Positions 50,931-60,377 of a stretch of DNA of 64,000 bases are shown piece by piece. Source of the DNA: Chakrabartia godavariana (GTDB taxonomy: Bacteria; Pseudomonadota; Alphaproteobacteria; Sphingomonadales; Sphingomonadaceae); NCBI GenBank assembly GCA_005518185.1, contig RKSN01000002.1, positions 788,452-852,451 on the forward strand. Reading direction: 5' to 3'. Under the pieces are notes generated by a model, which did no database searches, was not told where the DNA came from, and was given only the letters and a program-made list of their open reading frames with translations. A program made the position numbers and the translations under genes. Position 1 is the stretch's first letter. Each line of letters begins with the position of its first letter.

Positions 50931-52157
50931 CTAGCCGAGCTGGCGCCGTCCCAACAGACGCAGCCTTAGCGCGTTAAGCTTAATAAAGCCCTGAGCATCG
51001 CGCTGGTCATAGGCGCCCTGATCGTCCTCAAAGGTCACCATCCGCTCGGAATAGAGCGAGTTGGGAGACTTGCGGCCGATCACGTGGACGCCGCCCTTGT
51101 AGAGCTTCAGGCGGACCGTGCCCGACACGTGCGTCTGGCTGTGGTCGATCGCGGCCTGCAGCATCTCGCGCTCCGGCGAGAACCAGAAGCCGTTGTACAG
51201 CAGCTCGGCATATTCCGGCATCAGCTTGTCCTTGAGGTGCGCGGCCCCCCGGTCGAGCGTGATCGATTCAATGCCACGGTGCGCCAGATGCAGGATCGTG
51301 CCGCCCGGCGTTTCGTACATGCCGCGCGACTTCATGCCGACGAAACGGTTTTCGACGAGATCAAGGCGACCAATGCCGTGGCGCTTGCCCATCTCGTTGA
51401 GCTTGGCGAGCAGGGTTGCGGGCGACATGCCCTCGCCATTGATGGCAACGGCATCACCGCGTTCAAAATCGATGGTGATGATTTCCGGCTCGTTCGGCGC
51501 GTCTTCGGGATTGTCGGTGCGCGAATAGACATAGTCGGGCACTTCTTCCCACGGATCTTCGAGGACCTTGCCTTCAGACGAGGTGTGCAGGAGGTTCGCA
51601 TCCGTTGAGAACGGGCTTTCGCCGCGCTTGTCCTTGGGCACCATGATCTGGTGCTTTTCGGCAAAGTCGATGAGCGCGGTGCGGCTGTTCAGATCCCATT
51701 CGCGCCACGGCGCGATGACCTTGATATCGGGGTTGAGCGCATAATAGCCGAGCTCGAAACGCACCTGGTCATTGCCCTTGCCGGTCGCGCCATGCGCCAC
51801 GGCATCAGCGCCGACCTTGGCCGCGATCTCGATCTGCTTCTTGGCGATGAGCGGACGGGCAATCGACGTGCCGAGCAGATAGAGCCCTTCATAGAGCGCG
51901 TTGGCGCGCATCATGGGGAAGATGTAGTCGCGGCAGAATTCCTCACGCACGTCTTCAATGAAGATGTGCTCTTCCTTCACGCCCGACATGCGCGCCTTCT
52001 GACGTGCGGGTTCGATCTCTTCGCCCTGCCCCAGATCGGCAGTGAAGGTCACGACTTCGCAGCCATAGGTCTGCTGAAGCCACTTCATGATGACACTGGT
52101 ATCCAGCCCGCCCGAATAGGCGAGGACAACGCGGTTGATGTCTTGCTTGGCAGTCAT
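50931..52157 (-). CDS. argG: Argininosuccinate synthase
   Basis: A 408-residue enzyme joining citrulline and aspartate with ATP in arginine synthesis. The ATP pyrophosphatase loop [18 protein letters not shown] is at the N-terminus, followed by [31 protein letters not shown] and the C-terminal [15 protein letters not shown]. Length is typical. No other arg gene is nearby; it lies alone between the glycan genes and flagellin. Confidence 0.97.
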   Translation of the reverse strand: MTAKQDINRVVLAYSGGLDTSVIMKWLQQTYGCEVVTFTADLGQGEEIEPARQKARMSGVKEEHIFIEDVREEFCRDYIFPMMRANALYEGLYLLGTSIARPLIAKKQIEIAAKVGADAVAHGATGKGNDQVRFELGYYALNPDIKVIAPWREWDLNSRTALIDFAEKHQIMVPKDKRGESPFSTDANLLHTSSEGKVLEDPWEEVPDYVYSRTDNPEDAPNEPEIITIDFERGDAVAINGEGMSPATLLAKLNEMGKRHGIGRLDLVENRFVGMKSRGMYETPGGTILHLAHRGIESITLDRGAAHLKDKLMPEYAELLYNGFWFSPEREMLQAAIDHSQTHVSGTVRLKLYKGGVHVIGRKSPNSLYSERMVTFEDDQGAYDQRDAQGFIKLNALRLRLLGRRQLG

Positions 52158-52257
52158 GATGTCGGGGCTTTCCTGTTCGCCGGATGGACGCGTGCGCGCC
52201 TATGACGGATTGCCCCCAAACGCAACCGCAGCCTGATGTCAGACGGGCACCAATCCC

Positions 52258-52294
52258 AAAAAAGAAAAAGCCCTGCGGAAGCTTTCCGCAGGGC
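52258..52294 (-). terminator. Intrinsic terminator of fliC
   Basis: Perfect 11-nt-arm hairpin at 52270-52280 / 52284-52294 followed on the minus strand by a T-rich tract (TTTTTCTTTTTT). It lies about 95 nt past the flagellin stop. Confidence 0.85.
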
Positions 52295-52387
52295 CAGTCT
52301 TGGGTCGCATTGTCTTGTATATCGGTGACGACCCCCCGACCGGTGGGGTGGCCGAGGGGCCGTCCCGTCAATCCTTCGCGGGAAGGA

Positions 52388-53206
52388 TTAGCGGAGCAGG
52401 TTGAGCACGCCCTGCTGGCTCTGGTTGGCCTGGGCGAGCATGGCGGTCGACGCCTGCGCAAGGATCTGCGCCGAAGCGAGCTTCGTGGTTTCGACCGAGA
52501 AGTCGGCGTCTTCGATGCGCGACTTGGATTCGGACAGGTTCGTCACGGTCGACGTCAGGTTGTTGACGGTCGAGTCGAGACGGTTCTGCACGGCACCAAG
52601 CGAGGCGCGTTCCGTTGCAACCGTGTTGATCGCGTCGTCGATGGTGCCAAGCGCCGTCGAAGCGCCTGCCGCCGTCGAGATGTCGAGTGCGCCGACGTTC
52701 AGGCCGGTTGTGCCCGACCCAAGGTTGGCGATCTTGATGTTGACCGACTGGCCGGCGTCCACACCCGTCTGGATGTCCAGATCAGCCGTGCCGTCGAGCA
52801 GCGTCGTGCCGTTGAAGTCGGTGCGGGTCGCGATGTCGTCAATCTGCGCGGTCAGCGCGGTGAATTCCGACTGGAGCGCCGTGCGGTCCGACGCAGCGCC
52901 CGTGCCGCTCGAGGCCTGCACCGACAGTTCACGCATGCGGACGAGGATGTTCGACACTTCGCCCATCGCGCCTTCCGCCGTCTGGGCGAGCGAGATGCCG
53001 TCGTTCGAGTTGCGGATGGCCTGGTTCAGACCGCGGACCTTGGCATCCATGCGGGTCGCAATGGCGAGACCGGCGGCGTCGTCCTTGGCGCTGTTGATGC
53101 GCTTGCCGGACGACAGGCGCTGCATCGCCGTATCCAGGTTGTTGGTCGCAAGACGACCGACATTGTGCGCACGGAGCGCGCTGACGTTGGTGTTAATGAC
53201 AGCCAT
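52388..53206 (-). CDS. fliC: Flagellin
   Basis: A 272-residue flagellin: N-terminal D0/D1 helices ([43 protein letters not shown]), a short central part and a C-terminal D0 helix ([41 protein letters not shown]). The small central domain is usual in alphaproteobacteria. It is monocistronic, with a sigma-28 type promoter and a strong terminator, and is divergent from the fliE operon. Confidence 0.96.
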   Translation of the reverse strand: MAVINTNVSALRAHNVGRLATNNLDTAMQRLSSGKRINSAKDDAAGLAIATRMDAKVRGLNQAIRNSNDGISLAQTAEGAMGEVSNILVRMRELSVQASSGTGAASDRTALQSEFTALTAQIDDIATRTDFNGTTLLDGTADLDIQTGVDAGQSVNIKIANLGSGTTGLNVGALDISTAAGASTALGTIDDAINTVATERASLGAVQNRLDSTVNNLTSTVTNLSESKSRIEDADFSVETTKLASAQILAQASTAMLAQANQSQQGVLNLLR

Positions 53207-53258
53207 GATTTTTTCCTTCCTTCAGCGACCGTCGGGGCATCGATCGGTCACAGGGCAG

Positions 53259-53285
53259 TTAACGTCGCTGCCGTGGTGCGGTTTA
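53259..53285 (-). promoter_or_regulatory. Sigma-28 type promoter of fliC
   Basis: Minus strand reads TAAA-N15-GACGTTAA, six of eight matches to the -10 consensus GCCGATAA, with correct spacing, about 53 nt before the ATG. Confidence 0.6.
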
Positions 53286-53351
53286 AATCCGGTCTGACGT
53301 TTTTCTGACGCAGCCGAACAAATCGACAATAATTCAACGCTTTATTGCGGA

Positions 53352-53367
53352 TGGCACGTCCCTTGCT
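53352..53367 (+). promoter_or_regulatory. Sigma-54 type promoter of the fliE operon
   Basis: TGGCACG-N4-TTGCT with GG and GC exactly 10 nt apart, 52 nt before fliE. This matches the canonical -24/-12 element and implies an NtrC-like activator such as FlbD. Confidence 0.75.
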
Positions 53368-53418
53368 TTGGTAATCGCGGGCCCGGACGGGCGGCACCTT
53401 CAGAGCGAATTGAGAGGC

Positions 53419-53766
53419 ATGAGTACCATCGACACGGGTCGGCTGATGCAGATGCGGTCAGCAATCCTGAACCAGAATTCCGCGTTGCAGCGGGCAGCAG
53501 GGCGCGAAGGCCCGGCGGCCGTCGGCGGCGCTGCGCCCGCGCAGGGCGGCGGATTTGGCGACACGATGGTCAACGCGCTCAAGGCGGTCAACGAACAGCA
53601 GGCCAAGGCGTCCGGGATCACCGAATCCTTCGAACGCGGCGAAACGAGTGACCTCGTGCAGGTCATGGTCGAGCGCCAGAAAGCCTCGGTCGGCTTTGAA
53701 GCCACGCTGCAGGTCCGCAACAAGCTGCTGTCCGCCTATCGCGACATCATGAACATGCCGGTGTAA
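53419..53766 (+). CDS. fliE: Flagellar hook-basal body complex protein FliE
   Basis: A 115-residue protein with the family C-terminus DLVQVMVERQKASVGFEATLQVRNKLLSAYRDIMNMPV. FliE links the MS ring to the rod. It is the first gene of the long flagellar operon and follows the sigma-54 type promoter. ATG 53419 has GAGAGG. Confidence 0.93.
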   Translation: MSTIDTGRLMQMRSAILNQNSALQRAAGREGPAAVGGAAPAQGGGFGDTMVNALKAVNEQQAKASGITESFERGETSDLVQVMVERQKASVGFEATLQVRNKLLSAYRDIMNMPV

Positions 53767-53770
53767 CCAA

Positions 53771-55390
53771 ATGGCCGAACAAGACATCATTCCCGCCGGT
53801 TCTGCCGCGCGTCTCCAGATGGGCGGCCCGATGGGCAGCGTGCGCAGCTTCATGGCGCAACCGGCCGTCGCCCGCAGCCTGCCGGTGGTCGGCCTGCTCA
53901 CCGCGCTTGCGATTGCGGCCGCCGCCTGGTGGGCATTCCACGTCCCGCCGCAGCGCCCGCTGTTTGAAGGGCTTGCCGAAAACGACAAGGCGGCAGTCGC
54001 CTCCTCGCTGCAGGCGGCGGGCATCGACTATACACTCGACGGTGGCTCGGGCGCGATCAGCGTCGCCGATCAGGATTTCCACAAGGCCCGGATGCTGCTT
54101 GCAGGGCAAGGCCTGCCCAAGGCCGCGCCGAGCGGCGATGCGCTGGTCAGTGCCATTCCGATGGGCGCCAGCCGCGCTGTCGAGGGCCAGACCCTGAAGG
54201 CCGCGCGCGAGGCCGACCTTGCCCGCACGATCGAAGCCATTGACGCCGTCGCCAGCGCGCGGGTCCATCTTGCCACGCCGGAGCCGAGCCTGTTCGTGCG
54301 CGACGCCGCTGAACCGGCCGCGTCGGTCATGCTGCGCCTGCAGCCGGGACGGACATTGTCCGACGCGCAGGTCCGGGCGATCCGTCACCTCGTCGCCTCC
54401 TCGGTCCCGGGGCTTGGCGCCGATCAGGTGTCGATCATCGACCAGTCGGGCGCGCTCCTGTCGCAACAGGGGGCCAATGGTGACGACCGCAATTTCCAGC
54501 TCCAGACCCAGATGGAGGAACGCTACCGTCAGGCCATCATCACGTTGCTGACCCCTGTCATGGGCGCAGGCAACTTCTCGACCGAAGTCCATGCCGAACT
54601 CGATGTGAGCGAAAGCCAGTCGACGCGTGAGACCTACCCCAAGGATGACGTCGCGCTCCGCCGCGAGGAAGGCAACAAGTCGACAGGCGCGACAGCGGCC
54701 CCCGCCATGGGAATCCCGGGCGCAACATCCAACACGCCGCCGCCCGCCACGCAGGTGGCCACCACGCCGCCCGCCGCACAGCCAGCGACGCCCGGAGCGG
54801 CCGCCCCGGCCCAGACCGAAGAACAATATTCGCGCAGCTTTGACGTCGGTCGGGAGATTTCGGTCACCCACCAGCCGGTCGGCCGTCTGAAGCGTGTTTC
54901 GGTGGCGGTGGCGCTCAACAGCACAAAGCCGCTCAAGCCCGCCGAGGTCCAGCAGATCGAGGCTCTGGTGCGCGGCGCCGTTGGCTATGACGCGCAGCGC
55001 GGTGACGTTGTCGCGCTCTCGATGCGGCCCTTTGCCAAGATCGAACAGCCCGAAGAAAAGCTGCTCGACAGCCCCTGGCTGATGCCGCTGCTGCAACAGG
55101 GCGGTGCGCTCCTCGGGGCGCTGCTCGCCTTCCTCTTCATCGGCCGTCCGATCATGAAGGCCCTGAAGCGTCCGGAAGGCGAGGCCGCTGTGGACGAAGC
55201 GCTCGCCGGTCAGCTGATGGCGGCGACCTCGCTCCCCGCCCCCGGTCGGCCGGTGACGCTCGCCATGATCGAGTCCGCCCCCAGCTATGAGGCGCGCGCC
55301 GAGCTTGTCCGGAACTTCGTCAAGCAGGACCCGGCACGCGCCGCGCTCGTCGTGCGGCAGCTGATGCAGGAAGGCCAGAAGAATGGCTGA
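53771..55390 (+). CDS. fliF: Flagellar MS-ring protein FliF
   Basis: A 539-residue protein with two membrane segments (VVGLLTALAIAAAAWWAF at about 38-55; GGALLGALLAFLFIGRPIM at about 442-460), YscJ/FliF ring domains (LFEGLAENDKAAVASSLQAAGIDY, RVHLATPEPSLFVRD) and a Pro/Ala/Thr-rich insert near 310-350. The C-terminal tail binds FliG. Starts 4 nt after fliE; its stop overlaps the fliG start. Confidence 0.95.
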   Translation: MAEQDIIPAGSAARLQMGGPMGSVRSFMAQPAVARSLPVVGLLTALAIAAAAWWAFHVPPQRPLFEGLAENDKAAVASSLQAAGIDYTLDGGSGAISVADQDFHKARMLLAGQGLPKAAPSGDALVSAIPMGASRAVEGQTLKAAREADLARTIEAIDAVASARVHLATPEPSLFVRDAAEPAASVMLRLQPGRTLSDAQVRAIRHLVASSVPGLGADQVSIIDQSGALLSQQGANGDDRNFQLQTQMEERYRQAIITLLTPVMGAGNFSTEVHAELDVSESQSTRETYPKDDVALRREEGNKSTGATAAPAMGIPGATSNTPPPATQVATTPPAAQPATPGAAAPAQTEEQYSRSFDVGREISVTHQPVGRLKRVSVAVALNSTKPLKPAEVQQIEALVRGAVGYDAQRGDVVALSMRPFAKIEQPEEKLLDSPWLMPLLQQGGALLGALLAFLFIGRPIMKALKRPEGEAAVDEALAGQLMAATSLPAPGRPVTLAMIESAPSYEARAELVRNFVKQDPARAALVVRQLMQEGQKNG

Positions 55391-56402
55391 TCGCGAAGAA
55401 GGTGCCGCCGCCACGGTCGACGGAAAGTCGGCGGCTGCCGTCCTGATGATGCTCCTCGCCGAAGATGAGGCCGCCGCCATCGTCAGCCATCTCGATGCCA
55501 ATGAGGTCAAGGCGCTGGGCAGTGCCATGCTCGGCGTCGCCGGCGTCAGCGAGGATCACGTCGATGCCGCGCTGGAGCTGTTTGCCGACAAATGCCGCGG
55601 CGTGAACCCGCTGGCGGCCGACCCGACGCCGCGCGTGCGCTCGGTGATCGAACAGGCGCTCGGCCCGGCACGCGCGGGCACACTGCTTGCCGACATCGCG
55701 CCTGTTTCCTCGCCCCGGCTGGCCGACATGCTCGACTGGATGGAGGTCGATATCCTCGTCTCGATCCTCGACAATGAACACCCGCAGGTCGGCGCGCTGA
55801 TTGTCTCGAGCCTGACCGCCGATATTGCCGCACAGGCGCTCGGCCGTCTCGAGGAGGCGCGCCAAACCGACCTGCTGCTGCGCGCCGCACGGCTTGGCAA
55901 GGTCAGCATGGAAGCGCTCACCGAGCTGGAGGACATCGTCTCCCGCTATGTCGGGGACAGCGCGCCGCCCCCCAAGGTGGAACTGGGCGGCTCAACCGGC
56001 GTCGCCAAGATCATGAACAGCCTCGGCAAGCCCAAGGGCGAGCGCATCATCAAGGCCATCCGCAAGGCGGACAAGCCGATTGCCGACGCAATCGAAGAGG
56101 GCATGTTCGTCTTTGAAGACCTGCTCGATCTCGACGCCAAGGCGCTCGGCACGGTCATGCGTTCGGTCGATTCCGGGTCGCTGGTCTTTGCGCTGAAGGG
56201 CGCGAGCAAGGAACTGGTCGACCGCATCTTTGCCTCCATGTCGCAGCGTGCGGCCCAGTCCATCCAGGACGAGATGGCCGAAAAGACGATGGTCAAGCGC
56301 GCCGAAGTCGATGAGGCGCAAAAGGCCGTCATCGCGATTGCACGCCAGCTCGCCGATGCGGGCGAAATCGTGCTGGGATCGTCGGGCAATGACTATGTCT
56401 GA
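55383..56402 (+). CDS. fliG: Flagellar motor switch protein FliG
   Basis: A 339-residue protein with armadillo-type helices: N-terminal FliF-binding part, EHPQVGALIVSSLTADIAAQAL in the middle and a C-terminal torque domain (FVFEDLLDLDAKALGTVMRSVDSGSLVFALKGASKELVDRIFASMSQRAAQSI). It translates proton flow through MotA into rotation. Confidence 0.95.
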   Translation: MADREEGAAATVDGKSAAAVLMMLLAEDEAAAIVSHLDANEVKALGSAMLGVAGVSEDHVDAALELFADKCRGVNPLAADPTPRVRSVIEQALGPARAGTLLADIAPVSSPRLADMLDWMEVDILVSILDNEHPQVGALIVSSLTADIAAQALGRLEEARQTDLLLRAARLGKVSMEALTELEDIVSRYVGDSAPPPKVELGGSTGVAKIMNSLGKPKGERIIKAIRKADKPIADAIEEGMFVFEDLLDLDAKALGTVMRSVDSGSLVFALKGASKELVDRIFASMSQRAAQSIQDEMAEKTMVKRAEVDEAQKAVIAIARQLADAGEIVLGSSGNDYV

Positions 56403-56964
56403 GGCACTTGCAGTCCCGCTGGGGGCGCTTCGGCCCCTTGTCAGCTCCTTCCGTCAGGGTCTGGGGACCACCACGGCCGGGCGCGGGCCAGACCTTGTCC
56501 AGCCCCAGCCGCAGGATGACTATGCACGCGGCTATGCCGACGGGCTGGCGGCGGCAGCGGCACGCACCGATGAGGACAGCCAGGCCGCAGACATGATCCG
56601 GCAGGCGATCGCGCAGCTGCGCGCAGAGCCTTCGGAAGAACTGGGCCTCTACATTGCCGAAGCGGTGTCGCGCATCGTCCACCAGATTGTCGGTGAGACG
56701 CCGGTCTCGCCCGACGAAATCACCCGCCGCGCGCAGGCAGCCGCAGCCCTCATCGCCGAAAATGACGCCGCAACCGCAATCCGGCTCCACCCGGAGGACG
56801 CCGCGCTGGTCGGGACGACGGTTGGCGACATCGCCGTCGTGGCCGAACCCGGCCTGCGCCGGGGCGACATTCTGGTCGATTGCGCGGCCGGCACCATTGA
56901 AGATGGCAATGCCCGTCGCCTCGCGGCGCTCGACGCCGCCCTTGGCCTTGGGGGTGGGCAATGA
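56395..56964 (+). CDS. fliH: Flagellar assembly protein FliH
   Basis: A 189-residue protein in the FliH position between fliG and fliI. The C-terminal half has the V-ATPase E-like pattern VSRIVHQIVGETPVSPDEITRRAQAAAALIAE...ATAIRLHPEDAALVGTT, split here into two parts. FliH binds FliI and keeps it near the export gate. The second ATG (56395) was chosen; it overlaps fliG by 8 nt. Confidence 0.85.
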   Translation: MSEALAVPLGALRPLVSSFRQGLGTTTAGRGPDLVQPQPQDDYARGYADGLAAAAARTDEDSQAADMIRQAIAQLRAEPSEELGLYIAEAVSRIVHQIVGETPVSPDEITRRAQAAAALIAENDAATAIRLHPEDAALVGTTVGDIAVVAEPGLRRGDILVDCAAGTIEDGNARRLAALDAALGLGGGQ

Positions 56965-58283
56965 GCCGCCTGATGCCTGCCGCGCGCGACCGGCTGTCGG
57001 ACTTTGCGCCACAATTCGGCCCGCTCCGCACAGGGCGTCTGGTCGGCCATGACGGCGTCATGCTGGAGGCCGAAGGGCTCGACCTGCCGCTCGGCGCGAG
57101 CGCCCGGATCCAGGCCGTCGATGGCCGCCGGATGCGCGGGGAAGTCGTCGGCTTTCGCGGCAGCCGCACCCTGCTCGTCCCGCTCGATGGCGCGGCACCC
57201 TATCGCGCGGGCAGCCGCATCGAACCCGATGCCGAGGCAGGCCGCGTCGCCTGTGGCAAGGCGCTCCTGGGGCGCATCATCGGCGCACATGGCGAACCGC
57301 TCGACGGGCGCGGACCGATCCTCGCGCGCGACAGCTGGCCGCTCCACGGGCCGGTCAGCAACCCGCTCAATCGCGGTCGCGTCGTCCGCCCGTTCGATCT
57401 CGGCGTACGCGCCGTCAACGGCCTCCTCACCGCAGGCGAGGGCCAGCGCATCGCGATCATCGCCGGGTCAGGCGTCGGCAAATCGGTCCTGATGGGGCAG
57501 ATGCTCGCGGGCAGCGATTGCGATGTCGTCGTCGTTGGCCTCGTCGGTGAACGCGCGCGCGAAGTGACCGACTTCATCGAAACACGCCTCGCTGCCAGCC
57601 TGCGCCCCCGCGCGGTTGTGGTCGCGGTCCCTGCCGATCACCCCCCGCTCCTTCGGCTGCGCGCGGCGATGCGCGCGACCGCCATTGCCGAACATTTCCG
57701 GCATGAGGGCAAACGCGTTCTCCTCCTCATCGACAGCCTGACGCGCGTTGCCCATGCGCAGCGCGAAATCGGCCTCGCCCTCGGTGAGCCGCCAACGATG
57801 AAGGGCTATCCTCCGTCCGCTCTGGGCCTGATCCCCAGCCTCGTTGAACGCGCGGGACGCGATGTGCGTTCGGGCGGCTCGATCACGGCGCTCTACACGG
57901 TGCTCGCCGATGGCGGGGACAATGACGACCCGGTCGTCGATACGGCCCGCGCCATTGCCGATGGCCATATCATCCTGTCCCGTGCTTTGTCCGAACAGGC
58001 GGTTTTTCCGGCCATCGATGTCGGCAGATCGCTGTCGCGCGTCATGGCAGACATCGCCGATGCCGACCATCTCGCTGCGGCTGCCCGCTTCCGCCAGCTC
58101 TGGTCCACCTATGAGGACAATCGCGATCTCGTGCTGATGGGGGCCTATGTTGCCGGCAATGACGCCGTGCTGGACGAAGCTATCGCGCGGCGCGCCGACA
58201 TGCTCGACTATCTGCGTCAGTCGCCGCACCACAATGTGCCGCTGGCTGCCGCGCGCGCACATCTTCTGGAGGCGTTCGCATGA
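56961..58283 (+). CDS. fliI: Flagellar export ATPase FliI
   Basis: A 440-residue F1-beta-like ATPase with Walker A IIAGSGVGKSVLMGQML, Walker B RVLLLIDSLTRVAHAQREIGLALGEPP and GLIPSLVERAGR. It powers or primes export of flagellar subunits through FlhA/FlhB. Translationally coupled to fliH (4-nt overlap) and to fliJ. Confidence 0.96.
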   Translation: MSRLMPAARDRLSDFAPQFGPLRTGRLVGHDGVMLEAEGLDLPLGASARIQAVDGRRMRGEVVGFRGSRTLLVPLDGAAPYRAGSRIEPDAEAGRVACGKALLGRIIGAHGEPLDGRGPILARDSWPLHGPVSNPLNRGRVVRPFDLGVRAVNGLLTAGEGQRIAIIAGSGVGKSVLMGQMLAGSDCDVVVVGLVGERAREVTDFIETRLAASLRPRAVVVAVPADHPPLLRLRAAMRATAIAEHFRHEGKRVLLLIDSLTRVAHAQREIGLALGEPPTMKGYPPSALGLIPSLVERAGRDVRSGGSITALYTVLADGGDNDDPVVDTARAIADGHIILSRALSEQAVFPAIDVGRSLSRVMADIADADHLAAAARFRQLWSTYEDNRDLVLMGAYVAGNDAVLDEAIARRADMLDYLRQSPHHNVPLAAARAHLLEAFA

Positions 58284-58708
58284 GCCTTGTCGCCCGCCGC
58301 CAGCGCATCCTGTCCGTCCGCGCGCGCCAGACGCGGATCGCCCAGATCCGGCTCGCCGAGGCGCAGCGGCGGCTGGAACGGCTCGAAGGAACGGCTGGAC
58401 AGCTCCGCCGCATGGCCGCCTCCCTGTCGGCCGAGGACGGCATGACGGACGGCCTCTCGCTCCGGGCGCTCGGCGAAATGGGGGAGCGGCTCGTGCAGGC
58501 AGCGCATCAGATGGAAACGCCGATCGCCAACGCTGCTGACGTCCGCGACCTGAAGCTTGCCGACAACATCATCGCCCGCCGGAATGAGAGCACCGCCGAA
58601 AAAATGGCTGAACGCGCCGCGCATCAGGCTGACCATGCCCGCATCGTGCGCAGCGACGCCAATAGGCCCTTCCGTCCCCGCCCCACGCGTCTGGGGTCAG
58701 AAAATTGA
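58280..58708 (+). CDS. FliJ-like flagellar protein
   Basis: A 142-residue mainly helical, charged protein in the usual fliJ position after fliI (ATGA overlap). Coiled-coil-like stretches such as ARQTRIAQIRLAEAQRRLERLEG fit FliJ, the rotor-like partner of FliI, but similarity to typical FliJ is weak, so the name rests on position. Confidence 0.7.
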   Translation: MSLVARRQRILSVRARQTRIAQIRLAEAQRRLERLEGTAGQLRRMAASLSAEDGMTDGLSLRALGEMGERLVQAAHQMETPIANAADVRDLKLADNIIARRNESTAEKMAERAAHQADHARIVRSDANRPFRPRPTRLGSEN

Positions 58709-59736
58709 CGCCGCTCCCCGCTGCCCCTGCCTTTCCCGTCGTGGCGCCGCCCGCAGCGCCGCCATCATCGCCCCTGCCCGCAGCGGCCGCTGCCCCGTCG
58801 CCTGTCGAGGCAGGAACGGCCGCGCCGCCGACCTTCGAGGCGCTGCGCCAGCATGTGCAGGCCAAAGTCCTGCCCGCCGCTGCCCTGCCGCAGCCGCCCG
58901 CCCTCATGGCTTCGGTCGCGCCCGCCATGCCAACCGCCCCGGCCAAGACCGTTGAGGCGGCGCCCGTCGATCCGGACACAGCGGATGCGCCGGACACGGA
59001 CCTGCCTTCGCCAGAGGTCAGCCTGCTGCTGCCCATTGTCGGCATGGCGCCGCCGTCGCCGCCCCTCGCCCCCTCGCCCCCCGAAGCGCGCGGCTCTGGT
59101 CCACTTGGCGGGCTGTCGCCCCGAGGGCCGATGGCCAACCGAGGCGCAAATCCTGCGCCGACGCCCGTGTCGGCCCTTTCGATCGGCGACGGGGATAGCT
59201 CGGCAGGGGATGAGGCTGCTGCGGAATTTGCCCGGACCCTGCTCGCAGCACTCGGCCCCGGCGCGCATCAGGGCCCGCACGTCCAGCATCGCCCGGCCTT
59301 TGACTTTGCCGCCCCCGCTGCGTCAACGGACGCCCTGCCCCGCCTCGACATGCGCAGCGACGCCTGGCTCGACCGGCTGGCGCAGGACATTTCGGCGGCG
59401 GCGAGCAGCGACGGGAAGCTCAGCTTCCGCATCGTGCCGCCCCAGCTTGGTCGGCTCGATATCAACATCGAAACGCGCGATGCAGGCGTTGCCGTCCATA
59501 TGAAGACCGATACGGGCGAAGCGCAGGCGATCGTCGCCAGCGCCCAGCCCCGCCTGCACGATGCCTTTGCCGCACAGGGCATCCGCGTGGCGGAAACCAG
59601 CGTGACGCAGAATGGCGGGGGCGATCTGCCGCGCCCGCATGTCGTCCCGCAAAAACCGCTGATCGAAGCCGTAAACGAAACCGAACGCGACGCCGCTGCG
59701 CCGACCCTGGGTCAGCCTGCAGGCCGCTTCGCCTGA
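58705..59736 (+). CDS. fliK: Flagellar hook-length control protein FliK
   Basis: A 343-residue protein. The first 230 residues are Pro/Ala-rich and disordered, as in FliK rulers; the C-terminus has the FliK/FlgK-type domain LSFRIVPPQLGRLDINIETRDAGVAVHMKTDTGEAQAIVASAQPRLHDAF (about residues 238-290). It sets hook length and triggers the FlhB specificity switch. The TTG start overlaps the fliJ stop (TTGA). Confidence 0.85.
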   Translation: MTPLPAAPAFPVVAPPAAPPSSPLPAAAAAPSPVEAGTAAPPTFEALRQHVQAKVLPAAALPQPPALMASVAPAMPTAPAKTVEAAPVDPDTADAPDTDLPSPEVSLLLPIVGMAPPSPPLAPSPPEARGSGPLGGLSPRGPMANRGANPAPTPVSALSIGDGDSSAGDEAAAEFARTLLAALGPGAHQGPHVQHRPAFDFAAPAASTDALPRLDMRSDAWLDRLAQDISAAASSDGKLSFRIVPPQLGRLDINIETRDAGVAVHMKTDTGEAQAIVASAQPRLHDAFAAQGIRVAETSVTQNGGGDLPRPHVVPQKPLIEAVNETERDAAAPTLGQPAGRFA

Positions 59737-59756
59737 CCATCTGAAGGACTGACACC

Positions 59757-60377
59757 ATGGCCAAGGACAACGCCCCTGTTGAGGGCAAGAAGAAGTCATC
59801 CATGAAGAAGATGCTCATCTTCGGACTGGGCGGCGTGCTGCTGCTCGGGGGCGGCGCAGGCGCAGGCCTTTATTTCGGCGGTGCCTTTGCGCCCCACGCC
59901 GAAGAGAAGAAGGAAGATCCGCACCGCCCCAAGCTCGTCGTGAAGAGCGAAGAGCCGGCTGAGGCCGGGGGTGAGGGCGAAGGCGGCGAAGCCAAGCCGG
60001 CGCCGCGCGTCGGCACGGTCTATGTCGAAAGCGACCGGATGAAGGTGGACCCCCGCAAATACGAGGCGGGATATCTGCCCCTGCCCGAAAACTTCACCTC
60101 GAACCTCGCCAATGGGGACGGGTTCGTGCAGGTCGGCCTCAGCGTCTCGACCTATTATGACGACAAGGTGTTCGCCAATGTGAAGCGGCACATGGTGCCG
60201 ATCCGCTCTGCGATCCTCATGGTCCTGTCGCTTCAGGACGGCGTCGGCCTCTCCACCCCCGAAGGCAAGACGCACCTGCAGAAGGAGCTGACTGAAGCGA
60301 TCAACAAGGTGCTGCGCGAGAAGGAAGGCTTTGGCGGCATCGACAATGTCTATTTTTCGAATCTGGTGATCCAGTGA
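59757..60377 (+). CDS. fliL: Flagellar basal body-associated protein FliL
   Basis: A 206-residue protein: cytoplasmic Lys-rich N-terminus, one membrane helix (MLIFGLGGVLLLGGGAGAGLYFGGAF), an Ala/Glu-rich linker and a periplasmic stomatin-like domain (PLPENFTSNLANGDGFVQVGLSVSTYYDD...EAINKVLREKEGFGGIDNVYFSNLVIQ). FliL supports stator function. Confidence 0.92.
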   Translation: MAKDNAPVEGKKKSSMKKMLIFGLGGVLLLGGGAGAGLYFGGAFAPHAEEKKEDPHRPKLVVKSEEPAEAGGEGEGGEAKPAPRVGTVYVESDRMKVDPRKYEAGYLPLPENFTSNLANGDGFVQVGLSVSTYYDDKVFANVKRHMVPIRSAILMVLSLQDGVGLSTPEGKTHLQKELTEAINKVLREKEGFGGIDNVYFSNLVIQ

